The notes: a model not told the origin generated them from the sequence alone. Numbered from the stretch's first letter, positions 11,856 to 24,379 are shown. The stretch: DNA of 64,000 nt from Erythrophleum ivorense (GCA_026724425.1 JAIUCV010000391.1:682001-746000), one strand, 5' to 3'. Translations and numbers: made by a program.

Positions 11856-14031
11856 TGTAATACCTTAAGTTTATACACCTCATACATAACATTTAAAGTC
11901 TTACATCCTCATTTATATGGGATTTGTATACTTTGGTAGCCGAAAAGCAAGCACGTGGACTTCGACATTGATCATTTTAGCCTACACGAGACATTCAAAC
12001 TTACCTCAATTCCATTCTGACCATAATATACTCAAACATATCAAAATTAATATATTTGGAGGCTCACATTAAGGATCAAGCACCTTTTGCAAGACACATA
12101 CACTTTTATCCAAGATTACTTGTGTAAATGGAGGGCCATAAACATCATCCTTGGCTTTTAGGGCCATGTGGACTTACCAACATCATTTTATATCCATAAC
12201 ATATCTATACAAGTTAACAACATCACATTTCATCTCATACATTTCGGATTTGGAACCATGCTTCACCAAAAACTAGAATTTCTCTAGGGTTACAGGGGCA
12301 GATTTCTTACATCAACTTTGGAAAATCATAATTAATTCTAAAAAAATAAAAATCAAGCAAATGATAGCTTTATAGAAATTTATAAATGTCAACATAGGAT
12401 AAAAATCATTCTAGACCATAAAAACATCAACTAAACTATGAATGACAATAGAATATCACCAAAAGTCTAGCTACCCAGGTTTGCTATCATAGGTTCTAAT
12501 ATAAATTTTAAAAATTCATAACTAATTTTAAAAAAATCAAAATCCAACAAATCATATCATTCTAGAAATTTATGGATGTATAATTTCAACTAAAAATAGT
12601 TTTAGATCAAGAAAATGGTATCTAGCTTATAAAAATAGATGGAACAATACCAAAGGTTTGTTTGCATTACTAGTACCTACCACCAATTTCAAAAATTCAT
12701 ATCTCCTTCAATATAAATCCAAATAAGGTGATCTTAAGTGTTCTAGAAAGCTTATCATTCTTGATTTATGCTAGTAAAATTTCATGAGCATTGGATATCA
12801 CTAGGCTCTTAGATGACACAAGAGAAGAAACTGACCATATAAATAGTGTACATACCAAATCTGAAAATTTTTTCAACTTTGAAAATTCATAATTTATTCT
12901 CTAGAGCCCAAATAATGTGGTTCTTGGGGTCAACAAAAAGCTCTAGATGAGACCTATATTCATGCCAAATTTTATGAGAAAATTCATCCATTTGATCAGT
13001 TTAGGGTATAAGGTGCAAAAGTGGCACTTTTAAATGTCATAAAAAGGTCAAAATAATGTCATATGCTCTCCTACTCAAACCACAACTAATTGGTGATGTG
13101 TGAATGGTAAAAATCAGCATATAAAGGCTGTCCAAGTGGTCCAAATCCTCATGCATCTCAAAACCACTTCCTAACTTAAGCTTACATACAAGTATCCTAA
13201 GGCATTTAGATGTCAAACTTTTTCATACATGCACATATGGTTCCAAAACCCATTTATTCATCATAGATACATAAATTTACATATGTTCAATCAATTTCAT
13301 CATTCATATATTGTGATTACAACTTTTGACATTAAAATGCTTATTTTCTTTCTCTTTTATCAAAGTGTCATGCTTCAAGGTCTTTGGCCTCCACTCTTTG
13401 ATCCATTTAGCTTACTTAAACATAATTAGACATGTGGAGGGGAAGAGTGAGATTCAAAAAATTTCAATAGCTCTTTACCTTTTCAAATATACATAATGGA
13501 TGCATTTACAAGTCAAAGAATGTATGCATGGCTTTTAAGCTACTAGTGAACATATACATAGCATTTTCCATATTCAAGAAACTTATACATAACATGCATA
13601 GGCTCTCAAGGGCCTTTGTTTAGCCTCACCCATTTTTCTTAGGAATTTTAGATTTGCCTCACCTATTTTCAAGGGACTTTTGACTAAGTCTTACTCTTTT
13701 TAAGACTTTTAACTTTGTCTCACTCAATCTTAAGGACTTTTGTCTCATCCTTACCCTTGCTAAGAGACTTTTGGTATTATCATACCCATTCAAGCCAAAA
13801 CACATTCCTAAAATACATTTCAAGAACATCATGGTATCATGACCTATAAGAAATAGCTAGAAACATTTCTCATGGCATAAATATACATACACACATCCAA
13901 AGACAAGAAAACACCTAAAAATGCATGAGAGAAAGGTTAGAAAGCTACCTTTGGAACAAAACACAAGCCTTTCTCTACATTATTCTTCCTCTCTCAAGGT
14001 CACACACTTGCAAATAGGTGGTGTTTGATTC
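11856..14031 (-). mobile_element. LTR C, left part (antisense)
   Basis: Starts TGTAATACC, the reverse complement of the family 3' end. The antisense minisatellite is at 13,620-13,785. It is interrupted at the acceptor-side sequence TTTGATTC by LTR D and resumes after 20,882. Together the two parts give about 3.8 kb. The outer ends are flanked by AGATA (11,851) and AGAGA (22,531), a target-site duplication with one mismatch. Confidence 0.8.
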
Positions 14032-14701
14032 TGTAACATCAAGTTTTCGTAAAAACGATAGAAACGAGCAAGATATAAAAGAGAATCCTTTAAAATGAAT
14101 TAGTTAAAGCCAAATAAAATTATGATAAAATTTTAAATATTATCAAATGAGGATCTAAGGCTTAGGATGCCCAGAAATCAGAGTTAAAATGGCTAAAGAA
14201 AATTTGACGAAATGTAGTGGCATTTTTATGATTTTAGGTAAATTTTAGAAAACTCAAAGGAGAAATCTTTAAATGAAAAAATTGAGTTTCTCGGGGTTCT
14301 CAGAGGCCTTAAAAACTATAAGAATCTATAGAATAGTTAAAATTCTTCTAGTTTACATTTTAGAACATTAGTAGACCTAAACTTTGACCTTTTTGTTCAG
14401 AAAAGTTTTGGATTTGATTTGAGTGATTCCAAAGGCTATTTATAGGTTAGAGAACCCAAATTTTATGATGAAAAAATGATTTTTGAAAAAAATTTAAAAT
14501 GAGTCTAAAACAAAAAACCAAGAATGAAGGGCAAAATTGACATTTTGAAAAGCTTCTAATAGAACCCTTCCTATGTATAGGTGGCATCCCACTCTTCTTC
14601 TCATTTTAGTCGAGCTAGTTTTTAGCCAAAATAGAGGAAAACTCAATAAGAAAGGGCACACAAGAGGATGGGGAAAAGGAGAAGAAAAAGGATAGAAAAA
14701 A
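14032..14701 (+). mobile_element. LTR D, left part (sense)
   Basis: Starts TGTAACATCAAG after GATTC (14,027-14,031). It is interrupted at 14,702 by LTR E and continues at 18,071. The left part holds the upstream region of the LTR, ending in a purine-rich leader GAAAAAGGATAGAAAA. A decayed promoter-like CCTATGTATAGG lies near 14,570. Confidence 0.82.
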
Positions 14702-14740
14702 TGTAACATTCAAGATTTTAGAAAATTTTCTAAGTCTGCT

Positions 14741-14980
14741 GGCTATAGCCAACAGGGGTCTTGGCTATAGCGAGTATACCAATTCACTATAGTGAGGAGC
14801 CAGTTAGGTATAGTGAATGAACCAGTTTGCCATAGTGAAGATGTAGTCTGCTATAGTGAGTTCGTGTATCCTATATAAAATCTAGGGAGTTTCTTGTAAC
14901 AGTACCCGCTGTAGCGAGAATAAGGGCCTAGAACTGATAAGTGCTCACCATAGTGATGGGTATTTCCCACTATAGCAAGA
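14741..14980 (+). repeat. Palindromic CTATAG-type motif array in LTR E
   Basis: About ten variants of GCTATAGCGAG or its complement, spaced 15-35 bp, many decayed to CACTATAGTG or CCATAGTGA by C-to-T changes at CpG. The array flanks the putative TATA box. Equivalent arrays lie in LTRs H and I. Confidence 0.82.
14872..14879 (+). promoter_or_regulatory. Putative TATA box of LTR E
   Basis: TATATAAA within the motif array, about 170 bp into the LTR. It is followed by a pyrimidine/purine-rich leader, as expected for the transcription start of a plant LTR. In LTR I the equivalent is CTTATGCAAAA and in H CCATACAAAAA, so only E keeps a good TATA. Confidence 0.5.
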
Positions 14981-15323
14981 CTTATTTCAGACAAAGCATG
15001 AAAAAGTGAAATTTTTCTTTTTAACGGACCCAGAAGCCTCTTAATCCCTCTAACTGACACATTGCTTTGTCCAAAAACAAAGAAGAGGGCTGGAGAGAGA
15101 GGGTGACCAAGAGGAGCCAAGAAAGAAAGGAGAACATAAAGGGAAAGTGAGAATATTGTAAGAATTCATGGTTTCTTCCTTTAGAAAATCAGTTGCTCTC
15201 TCTTTCCATAGTTTTGGGTGCTCATATAGTTCTGTTTTGGGCTTAATTCAGAGGGGGAAGTGTAAGGATTTAAGGAGAAGATTTAAGCAAAAGAAGAACC
15301 TCTTGAAAAGAGCTTGATTCAAG

Positions 15324-16073
15324 GTAACTTTTTTATCATTTTGTTGCATCTTCTTCCCTTGCTTCTTCTTGAGTGTTTTGGCTAAGAACAGAACCATGAG
15401 AGGGGGGAAGTTTCTGACTTAGAGCAAGCATAAAACCATTGATTTAGGCCATAGAGAGTTGAAATATGCCAAGAAATTACAAGAGAAACCAATGAATTTC
15501 AATTTAGGGATATGTAGAGCTCTTGAATGTAATGCAAAAATTGATTTAATTCATAAATCCCCTAACATATGTGAGTGTTTGTTTGAGTTCTTAAGACCTC
15601 TAGGAAGCTTACTAAGTGTCCCTTCCATCAAGGAAACATTAGAAACTCCATAGACTCTAAATGCTTTTCATGGTCTGACCTAGAGCACTTGAGAGGGGTA
15701 TTGAGTGTTTTAATTGGTTTTAAGCTTGGTTTGGGATCATGTGTGATGGAAGAAGATGAGAGGAACCCTTGGGAAAACTTTAGAAGCCATAGACTGAAAG
15801 TTGGGTCAATAGGTTTTATAATATGACCTATAAAAGCAACATAGACCTAGGCTCTTGGAATTGAATGTGTGATAACTTCAAGGAGTCTAAATGGAACCAA
15901 GAGGCTTAGATATGGGAAGGAAATGAAGCTAAGAGCTTCAATTATGGTAGTTGCTTTATTAGGCCATTAATAGAGCTATTATGGAACCAATAGACCAAGT
16001 ATGCTTCTTATGTGTGTATTTGATGCTTTAGCTTATTCCAAGAGAATAATTGAGTGCTATTTGTTATGTCTAG
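15324..16073 (+). other. Intron-like GT-AG segment inside LTR E (750 bp)
   Basis: Donor CAAG|GTAACT at 15,324 and acceptor TGTCTAG|GCTAAGG at 16,073. LTR I is colinear on both sides but lacks exactly this segment, joining CAAG to GCCAAAGAACTC. The segment lies downstream of the TATA box, in the expected R-U5 leader. That splicing removes it is an inference. Confidence 0.62.
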
Positions 16074-16314
16074 GCTAAGGAACTTAAGCTCCATCTAGTT
16101 ATGGTTGTGACATTGAGAAGGGAAAAGATAAATCAAAAGGGAAGATTTGTGTTGGCTTTCAAAATAGCTCTTCACTCCTTCTTATTTACATTCTTGGATA
16201 TATAAATGTTATTGTATGCTTGTATATGCATTTGTATGTTGAGACATGCCATTTGATATTGACTTGTTGCATTGGTACCAATATGCTTATGTTTTAGGTC
16301 GTAAAAATTGCTCT

Positions 16315-16490
16315 TAAAGGGTAAGGTGGTGCCAAAAATCCCTTGTGATAGGTAAGGTAAAGCCAAAAGTCCCTGAGATAAGGTCAAAGTCTTATGAATG
16401 AGTCAGGCTAAGTCAAAAGTCCTTAGACCAAAGATAAGGCCAATCTGAAAGTTCCCAAAATAGGGTGAGTCTAGACTAAAAGTCCTTAAA
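16315..16490 (+). repeat. LTR-internal minisatellite in LTR E
   Basis: Imperfect about 35-bp units with GCCAAAAGTCCC and GGTAAGG steps. Confidence 0.78.
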
Positions 16491-18260
16491 GCTTATTCTT
16501 GGCATTGATATGATTTTCATGGCATTTAAATTATGTGTTGAATGATTTTTAATGGTTGATGCCTACTTGCAAGTTTTAACATGTTTATATGCCTTAATTG
16601 CTTCATTGAATGATTGTATGAGCTATTGAGATTCCATGAATCTCACCCCCTTCCCTCTCCCATCTCATATGGTCTAGGTGGAGCTCAAGAGCAAAAGATT
16701 GGAGGCCATGAAGTATAGATGGCCATCTCTTGACACTTTTGCATGATTATGTATAGTTTTGATGTATAGAAAAGTTAAAGTACTTATGTACATATTATTT
16801 TTGAGTTGTAATAATTGGAGAAATTGTAAAAGCATGCATAGATGATGTAAAAATCATATTTGGTACTAAATCAATGTAAATGTAAGATTTGGACCTTTGA
16901 TGCCTTATAAATGCTAATGCATTTTTGCATGTGGAATAGCCAAATTGAGATACATGATGGTTTGGACTTCTTGGGCAATTTATATATGATATATTAGTGT
17001 TTTCAACTTACCCAATGTGTGCTAGAATATATATGAGGCTATTTGAACCCACTTTGAACCATATGAGGTGCTAAATTTGCCAAATTCAAGAGCTACGTCA
17101 AGATTTAACCAAATGACCTTTTTTTGGCATGAAACTTAGCATACTTATAGGTATTATCAAGAGCTTTTTGAAAAGATAAAGCATATTATTTGGAGCTCTA
17201 AAAAATTTTTGGTAAATTTTTAAAGTTGGCAAAATTTCTAAATTTGACAGTAGCATTATTTATAAGGTCATAAATTTTGCCTCTATCACTTATAGGTCAA
17301 ATAGTGTCTAATGGCTATGAAAGTTTATAGGAAGAAACTAGACATTCACAATGACCTATATCAACTAGAAGCACCTGAATTAGAGGTCTGTAGAGGGAGA
17401 AATGATTTTCTAAAATTCTGAGTCAATATTAGGGATGCCAGTCGACCTTGGCTATTGTTCCATCAGGTTTTGAGATCTAAAAGCTTTTGAAATGGTCTAG
17501 TCTTATTTTTTCCCTTTAGTTCTATATCTTTCTAAATTGGTATAGTTTGTTCAAATTAAATTTTTGTGGAATTAGTTATGAATTTTTAAAGTTCATATCA
17601 GTAAACTATATTAGAAACACTGGACAGTCTGACCTTTTGAGCTTTTCTATTGTCAAATGTTGCCCAAATGATGTTATTGTGGTTTGAAATTATTTTTAGT
17701 ATAAATTTAATACTCATAGCTTTCCAGAAAGATATTACTTGCTTGATTCCCATTTTTTAGAATTAATTATGATTTTTCAAAGTAGGGATAAAAAATTTGA
17801 ATTCTGGATTCATGAGAAAAATGTAATTTTTCTGGTTTTTGGCTTCATATCTATGGTTCATGAATTGTTTTATGCTATGTATGAGTTGTATGAATGAAGT
17901 TTGAATAAAGAGTATAATTGATGGGTTCACGTGACCCACGGGAAAATTATGAACATCTAAACCCCTAGCGTAACACAATAAAATAATGCAGTTTTATCCC
18001 TTTTCTTTGTAATTTCATAAAATCAAGCTCAAGTGAAGGATAATTGAGTCTAATGTATTATGGTGTTACAAAAAAGGTAAGAAATCCTTGAAATTTCAAG
18101 CTCCTTCCTTTAGCAAACTTGTTCTCCTTCTCATCTTTCTTTCCATTGTTTTGATGTATGATTTGGATCTATTTTGAGCCATGTTTAGAGGGGAAAAGTT
18201 TGAAATTCCAAGGAGGAGCCAAAGCAAAGGAGAAGACTATTGGAAAAGGCTTGAATCAAG

Positions 18261-18996
18261 GTAAGTATCATAGCTTTCCATGCTTTCTTCTTCTTGTTCC
18301 TTAAGAGGTGATTTTCAGCCACCTAGAGAACAACCAAGAGGGAGCAAAATCTGACCTAAACCAAGTATGAAACCTAGGTTTTTAAGGTGAGAAGCAAGAA
18401 TATGCAAAGAAATTCTAAAAAGAATTAATAGAAAATAAGTTTCTAAAACCTAGGATTTTTATTGCACCATGGTATGTATAAGTTTTCTAGTGGTATTTCT
18501 AATTGTCTAAGAGTGTATATGGGTTCTTGAGACACCTAGAAAGCCTTACATGTGCCATTTCTTTTAAGAAAACAAAGCTAGCTCCATAGGTCCAAAAGGT
18601 GTGCATAGTCTCGACCAAACATGGATCTTGCACTTAAGGAGGGTTTTAAATTTTTCTAAGGGTAGAAAGGGATTAAATATAATGGAAGAACATCAAGGCC
18701 TTGAAAAATTTTTAGAAAGCATAGGTAATGAGATGGGAGTATAAGTTCCAATTTAAGACTTAAAGAAGCAATTTGTATCTAAACTCTTGAGAATGAATTT
18801 GTGATGACTCTAAGAGGTTTAAATGAAGTCAAGAGACCTAAGAGAAAATGGAGTCAAGATTTTGAATACTAGCACTTGCTTTATTAGGTCTTATATGAAA
18901 TCATTATGTAGCCATAGGACAAAGTGAGCTTCCATAGAGAGTGTGTGATGCTAGAGCTTGGTTCCATGATGTAATTGTCCCATTTGATGTGTTTAG
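18261..18996 (+). other. Intron-like segment inside LTR D
   Basis: Donor CAAG|GTAAGTATC and acceptor GTGTTTAG, 736 bp, colinear with the segment absent from LTR I. Confidence 0.5.
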
Positions 18997-19254
18997 ACTA
19001 AAGGAATCAAGCTCCATCTGGTTGCAAGTGTGTGGCTGAAAAGGGAGAGGATTAACCAGGGAAAAAGTGTTGAGTTTTTGCTTCAAGGTAGCTCTCTAAC
19101 CTTTCTCACATGCATAGCTTGGTTGTTTCCTTGTTATTGAGTACTTGTGTGTATGTTTGAGCCATGAGAAATGTTTCTAGCCTATATTTACATGTTATGG
19201 TACCATTATGTTTCTTGAAATGAGTTTATGATTCCATTATGGCTTGCATAGGTT

Positions 19255-19430
19255 TGGTGATGCCAAAAGCCCTTAGCAAGGGTGAGAATGAGTCAAAAGT
19301 CCTTAGAAATGAGTGAGACTAAGCCAAAAGTTTCAAGAAGAGTGAGACTAAGTCAAAATTCACTTGAAAATAGGTTAGGCAAATCCAAAAGTTCCAAGAA
19401 AGATGGGTGAAGCTAAACCAATGCCCTTAA
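19255..19430 (+). repeat. LTR-internal minisatellite in LTR D
   Basis: Repeated GAGTGAGACTAAGCCAAAAG-type steps, about 35 bp apart. Confidence 0.78.
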
Positions 19431-20887
19431 GAGTTTATGTTTGTGATGTATGAGTTGATGTGCTAAGGAAAATAATTTATGTATGTTCACTAGTTGCTTG
19501 AATGTCATGAATACATTCTTTAACTTGTATATACATCCATTATATATATTTAAAAGGATTAAGAGTTATTGGGATTCTTTGAAACTCACTCTGCCCTCAC
19601 ATATACCTAACCATGTCTAGGTGAGCCAAGTGGACAAAGAAATGGAAGCCAACAACCTTAAAGATCAAGACTTTGACAAATGATTATGAAAAATAGGCAT
19701 TTTAATGGTATATTGATGTCAAACTATGTAACTATGAGATGTATACATGATGTAAACCCTTAAATATATTCTAATGCATGTATAAATAGTGTATGTATCA
19801 ATATGGAAGCTAGATGAATGAGTATGTATGTTCCTACCACCAAAGAACCTTTATGATGTATGATGTTTATGTGTATGTATGCAAGTGGCAAGGTGAGATT
19901 GAGCTCTGTGATGATTTGGATCATTTGGCATACTTTTATATATGGTATTTATGCTTTTAGACTTGCTCAAGTGGTTGTGGAAATCCACGAAGAGCTTTTA
20001 GTGTCTTAAAATCCCATTTAAGACTTCAAATTTGACCATTTTATGTATTGAACCAAAGTCTAACCAAATGAGTGAGTTTTTCCATAAAATTTTTTAACAA
20101 GTAGGTCTCACTTAGAGCTTTTCACAAAGTTATAGAGTAATCAATTTGGAACTCTATAGAATTTGTTATGATTTTTAAAGTTGGCCAAATTATGTAGAAA
20201 TAGTATAGTTATTGTTCATTTGGTCAGTTTGCTTCACTATATCACATGTGGGACAAATGAAGTCTAATGCTCATAAAATTTTACAAAAATAAACTAGACA
20301 TCCTAAGATTTTTATAGCCACTAAGATCACCTCATTTGGAGCTCTGTAGAGGGAGAAATAAATTTTTGAAGTTGCATGATAGTACTAGTAATGTAGCTTG
20401 ACCTTAGTTACTATTCCATCAATTTCTGTATGTTTAAGGCCATGGCGTTGGTCTGGACTTATTTTTAGTCAATAATAGACTTCTACAAATTTTCAGAATG
20501 GTATGGTTTGCTTGATTTAAATTTCTTTAGGATTAGTTATAAATTTTCAAAATTTCTATCAAAAAGCTAGAATTTTAACTCGAGAGCAAACCATTGATTT
20601 TGTGAGATGTAGCTTAAAACCTGAAGTTCTTGAGATATTTGGTGAAGGTTATGACTTGTATGGATGTGTTGTGAATAGAAGATGATATTGATGAGTTCAT
20701 ATGGTCCATAAGACATAAATTAAAGAAATGAGATCTTGCGTAACATAAATAAATACCATTAAATTTATTGCCTTTTTTATGTGAAGTGTATGGTTTCTTG
20801 CAATTGTACTCCAATTCATATGAAATGCATTGAGATGGACAATGAGATCATGGTATAATAGCTAAGAGATTAAGGTATTATAGATTT

Positions 20888-22530
20888 CTTTGGCCTAGAC
20901 ATATAAAAAATGGTCCTATTACAATCTTGAAATGAGTTCTAGCACCAAACACACTCTAGGAAAGCATACTTTGTTCCATGGCTACAAAATGGTTCCATAA
21001 GAGACTTATTGAAGCAACTATGGGAATTCATGATCTTGGCTCCATTTTCTCTCTCAATCTATGACTCTTGACTCCATCTAGACTTCTTGGAGCTATCACA
21101 CATTCATTTTGAGGAGCCTAGCTATATGTTGCTTCTTTATGTCACATTATGAAGCCTATACCTTCATCTCACAATCCATAGCTTCTAAATTTTTTCCAAG
21201 GCTTCCTTTGGTGTTCTTCCATCATATGTAGTCCCAATATAAGCTTAGAAAAATTTAAAACACCTTACGTCCTTCAAGCTCTCTTGCCGAGACACATGTA
21301 TAGTTTAGAGCCCATGGAGTTTGTTTGTTTCCTTGAAGGAAGAGACACTTGGGAGGCTTTCTAGGGGTCTTAAAAGCTCAATCAAACTCTCACATAAGTT
21401 AAAACATGTTTGGCAAAAAATTAAATTTTGCCATATGTCAAAGAATCCCTAACTTTGCTATCTTAATTCTAATGGTTTTTCTTTTCATTTCATTGCATTT
21501 ACTAGCTTCCTATAGTCTAAAACCTAGGTTCCTTACTTGCTTTTGGTTAGAATTTATTTCCTCCTCCAAGCCCTCTACTAAGCCGAACCAACACCCAAGG
21601 AAAGCAACAAGAAGAAAGCAAGAAAAGTGTGATATTTACCTTGTTTCCTTAGCTTCTTCAAGGGCTTTCTTCTTTGCTAAAGTCTTCTCCTTCAAAGTCT
21701 AACCTTTTGCTTCTGAATCAAACCCAAAACAACCCTACCTCATATAAGAAAACCATGGAAAGGGAAGGGAGAAGGAGGAAAACAAAGTTATTAAAGGGAA
21801 AATAATGAAAAACCTCCACTTTCCTTACCTTTCCTTAAAGTTTTTCTTTCTTTTCTTTCTCCCTCTTATACGTCTCTCCTTCCTGGTCTCTTTCTCTGTT
21901 TTAGCCAGAAAATAGGTCGATCACATGAGGAATAGAGTGGGACGCCCCATATAAAGGGAGAAGCTTCTTATGATTCTTTTTAAAAATCCCATCTATGTCC
22001 CTTTTTTGGCTTTTCTATTTTAGATTTATTTTAACTCCTTTTTAAGAACCGTCTTTTCTATCATAAAATTTAAATTTTTTAGCTTATAAATTGCCTTTAG
22101 AGTCACTCAATTTGAATCTAAAACCTTCATGAATGAGAAGGTCAAAGTTTAGGTCAGTCGACATTGTAAAATGTCAACCAGAGGGGTTTGAACTATTTTA
22201 AGGGTTCTTATGGTTTTTAGGGCCTCTGAGAACCCCAGAAAACTCATTTTTCCTATTTAAAAATTCCTTCTATGAGTTTTCTAAAAGTGCTCAAAATTAT
22301 GAAAATACCATTATGCTTTCAGCAACTTTATTCAATCACTCTAACTCTGGTTTCTGGGCAACTCAAACCTCAAATTCTTATTTTTCATTATTTAAAATTT
22401 TATCCTAATTTTATTTTGCCTTAAATCATTTATTTTAGATGACTTGCTTTTTATACCTAGTGTGTTTCGCATGTTTACAAAGAAACTGGATATTATGTTT
22501 CTTACATTTACGGAGGAGCCAAATATTACA
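20888..22530 (-). mobile_element. LTR C, right part (antisense)
   Basis: Resumes LTR C after LTR D and its GATTT duplication. The first words, CTTTGGCCTAGACATAT, fit the antisense acceptor region seen intact at 10,810-10,840 and 37,490, which confirms the empty site. It ends AAATATTACA at 22,530 (decayed complement of TGTAACATCC), followed by AGAGA. An antisense promoter-like CCCCATATAAAGGG lies at about 21,944-21,957. Confidence 0.8.
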
Positions 22531-22535
22531 AGAGA

Positions 22536-23080
22536 GAGGGCCAATGTGGGATGTTTTTAAGGTGCCAAAATTCATTTTTTAAAACTTTTTAATTTTGTAA
22601 TTTCGTCCCTCTTCTTGGTTTTGTCCAATTGGGCTCATTTCAACTTCTTTTTTAGAATTATTTTTTCCATCATGAAATTTAGGTCATCTAATTCATAAAA
22701 TATCTTTGGTTTCATCCAAATTAGATTTAAAATCTTCTTGAACGAATTGATCAAAATTTTGGTCAACCAATGACAAAAAACGTAAACTAAAAGGATTTTG
22801 ACTATTTTAGGGGTTCTTATAATTTTTAAGGCTTCTGAGAACTCTGAAACACTCATTTTTTTAATTTAAAGATCACTCATTTGAGTTTTCTAAAAGTTGT
22901 CCAAAATTACGAAAATGCCACTGGTTTTTTGTAGCTTTCTGTTTGGCCATTTTGGATCTAATTTTGAGCTAACCTTAGCATTGTATTCTCATTTTAAATT
23001 GTCTAAATTATTTTCCTAACCTTATTTGGCCTCAAATCTTTCTATTTAAGGGACCTCCTTTAGTAATTCCTTTCGTTTAG
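22536..23080 (-). mobile_element. LTR B, part 3 (antisense), truncated
   Basis: Last piece of LTR B after LTR C. It matches the terminal portion of LTR C (about 21,960-22,450): GGGCTCATTTCAACTTC and the run GGTTCTTATAATTTTTAAGG. It lacks the final 60 or so bp with the terminal TGTTACA and instead passes into Helitron sequence at about 23,080. Confidence 0.65.
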
Positions 23081-23084
23081 GCAT

Positions 23085-23800
23085 TTTAGAATAAATGGGT
23101 GTTGCATCTTGAAAGGTAGTTTGGAATCAAAATGGATTAACATTAACCTATGAATGAATGCCTTAAGGCCAACATTATTCCTTAAAATAACTTGTGCTTC
23201 AATCATATAATTTTCCAATTGAGTAATAATTAGCCTAATCCCATTGCATAAGCCATTTAACTTGTCAACATTTTTCAATAACGTTATTAGAGTACTAACT
23301 TTTACTTTAAGATATGACTGAGCATGCTTGAAATTCAAATCCTATTTATAAATTCTGTAGTATAAATATGATCTATTGAATTAGCATTCATATCTACCTT
23401 GTAGACACTATTAGAACTAAGGTATGTCTTTTCCTCACTTAATATCAAGGATAATATGTACTCATTCACAACATCAATATTGTGTAAAGTTGGCATTAGA
23501 ATTGCCTTTTCTTAAAAATAAACATGTATCAATATTGTCTAAGAAATTAAGATATGTACTTTGAATAATTGTAAATATTGGATCATTATCAAATCTTATA
23601 ATAAGATCAGTTAGAATTTCAATAATGATTTTACCATTGTTATTATTGTTTGACAATCCTTCTCCAATAATCAAAATCCAATGAAACAATTCATTCACCT
23701 CATTGTTACTATTGTATACACCATAAGACTACCTCATTGTTATTATTGTATACATAATAAGACTGCAATCTCATGTTTTTTGTCAATGTCATCACCTTCC
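23085..23800 (-). pseudogene. Helitron PIF1-like helicase fragment
   Basis: Antisense reading frames match the C-terminal helicase part of plant Helitron Rep/helicase proteins (rolling-circle transposition). In order: LTKNMRLQ (about 23,780), NELFHWILIIGEG with IEILTDLIIRFDNDPI and STYLNFLDN (23,474-23,700), then LKVKVSTLITLLKNVD, GLCNGIRLIITQLEN and IEAQVILRNNVG down to PFKMQ (23,060-23,340). The MTINKSQGQ motif expected next is absent, because the fragment ends at LTR B. There are many stops between the blocks. A 34-bp tandem duplication (23,698-23,765) breaks the frame just before NELFHW. The Rep domain and Walker motifs are not in the window. It is a dead fragment. Helitron ends (5' TC, 3' hairpin-CTRR) were not found. 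Confidence 0.8.
23698..23765 (+). repeat. 34-bp tandem duplication in the Helitron relic
   Basis: Two copies starting CCTCATTGTTA (23,698-23,731 and 23,732-23,765) with a few differences. Since 34 is not a multiple of three, it shifts the helicase frame. Confidence 0.85.
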
Positions 23801-24143
23801 AAGAATCCTAAATTTATTAAGAATCTATAGTTGAAGAAATAATATGTTACCTTGTGGTTACTTTTAATTAATATTCTGTTTATTTGAAGAATTTTATTTA
23901 ATCTCTTTTTAATTCGCTTTACATGCTAATATGTTGTGGTTACTTTTACTATATGAATTATTGATTATATTGGCTATAATGTTTTTTTTTCCAAGATCTA
24001 GATAAATTATGCATAATTATTTGTCTATTTTAAGTCATGCTTAAATTATAACTTAAAATTTTGTTTGTATTTTTAAAATTAACTTTTTAGTTGCTGGAGT
24101 TAACTGTGTTTTATGCATGATGCTTGTTTGAATTAACTCTACT

Positions 24144-24353
24144 TAAGAAATGTAAATATAAATATAAATATAAGTTATAATTATAATGTGTAAGATAATG
24201 AAAAGATATTTCATTTTCTATAATTTTTAAACCATAAACGTTATTAATTTTGTTTAAAAAATATTTAAATTTAATTAAAAAAATCTACATATCTATAAAA
24301 GGAATTTCCCTAAGTGCATTGAATGTAGCAGATTTAGAGCATCACATTCTTTA
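24144..24353 (+). repeat. T-repeat unit 1, left part
   Basis: Starts at the landmark TAAGAAATGTAAATATAAAT. Units of this tandem family recur at 29,784, 41,046, 44,785, 45,630, 59,609 and 60,415. The CACTA element interrupts the unit after TTA (24,351-24,353). The left 300 bp (23,800-24,143) shows nothing recognisable. Confidence 0.78.
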
Positions 24354-24379
24354 CACTACCACAAAAATAGGATATGATA

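Larger units (their letters stand above)
14702..18070 (+). mobile_element. Solo LTR E, innermost of the first nest
   Basis: 3,369 bp, starting TGTAACATTCAAG and ending GGTGTTACA, flanked by AAAAA on both sides (14,697-14,701 and 18,071-18,075). It belongs to the same subfamily as H and I. It has a palindromic CTATAG-motif array (14,741-14,980), a TATA box inside that array (14,872), a purine-rich leader, an intron-like segment 15,324-16,073, a minisatellite 16,315-16,490, and the family 3' half. There is no coding region or second LTR, so it is a solo LTR. It is inserted in LTR D, which is in LTR C, which is in LTR B. Confidence 0.88.
18071..20882 (+). mobile_element. LTR D, right part (sense)
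   Basis: Continues LTR D after the insertion of E (minus the AAAAA duplication, 18,071-18,075). It carries a strong consensus donor AAG|GTAAGT (18,261) and acceptor TTTAG (18,996), framing 736 bp, and the minisatellite at 19,255-19,430. It ends GGTATTATA (decayed GGTGTTACA) followed by GATTT (20,883-20,887), pairing with GATTC on the left with one C-to-T difference. D without E is about 3.48 kb. Confidence 0.82.
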
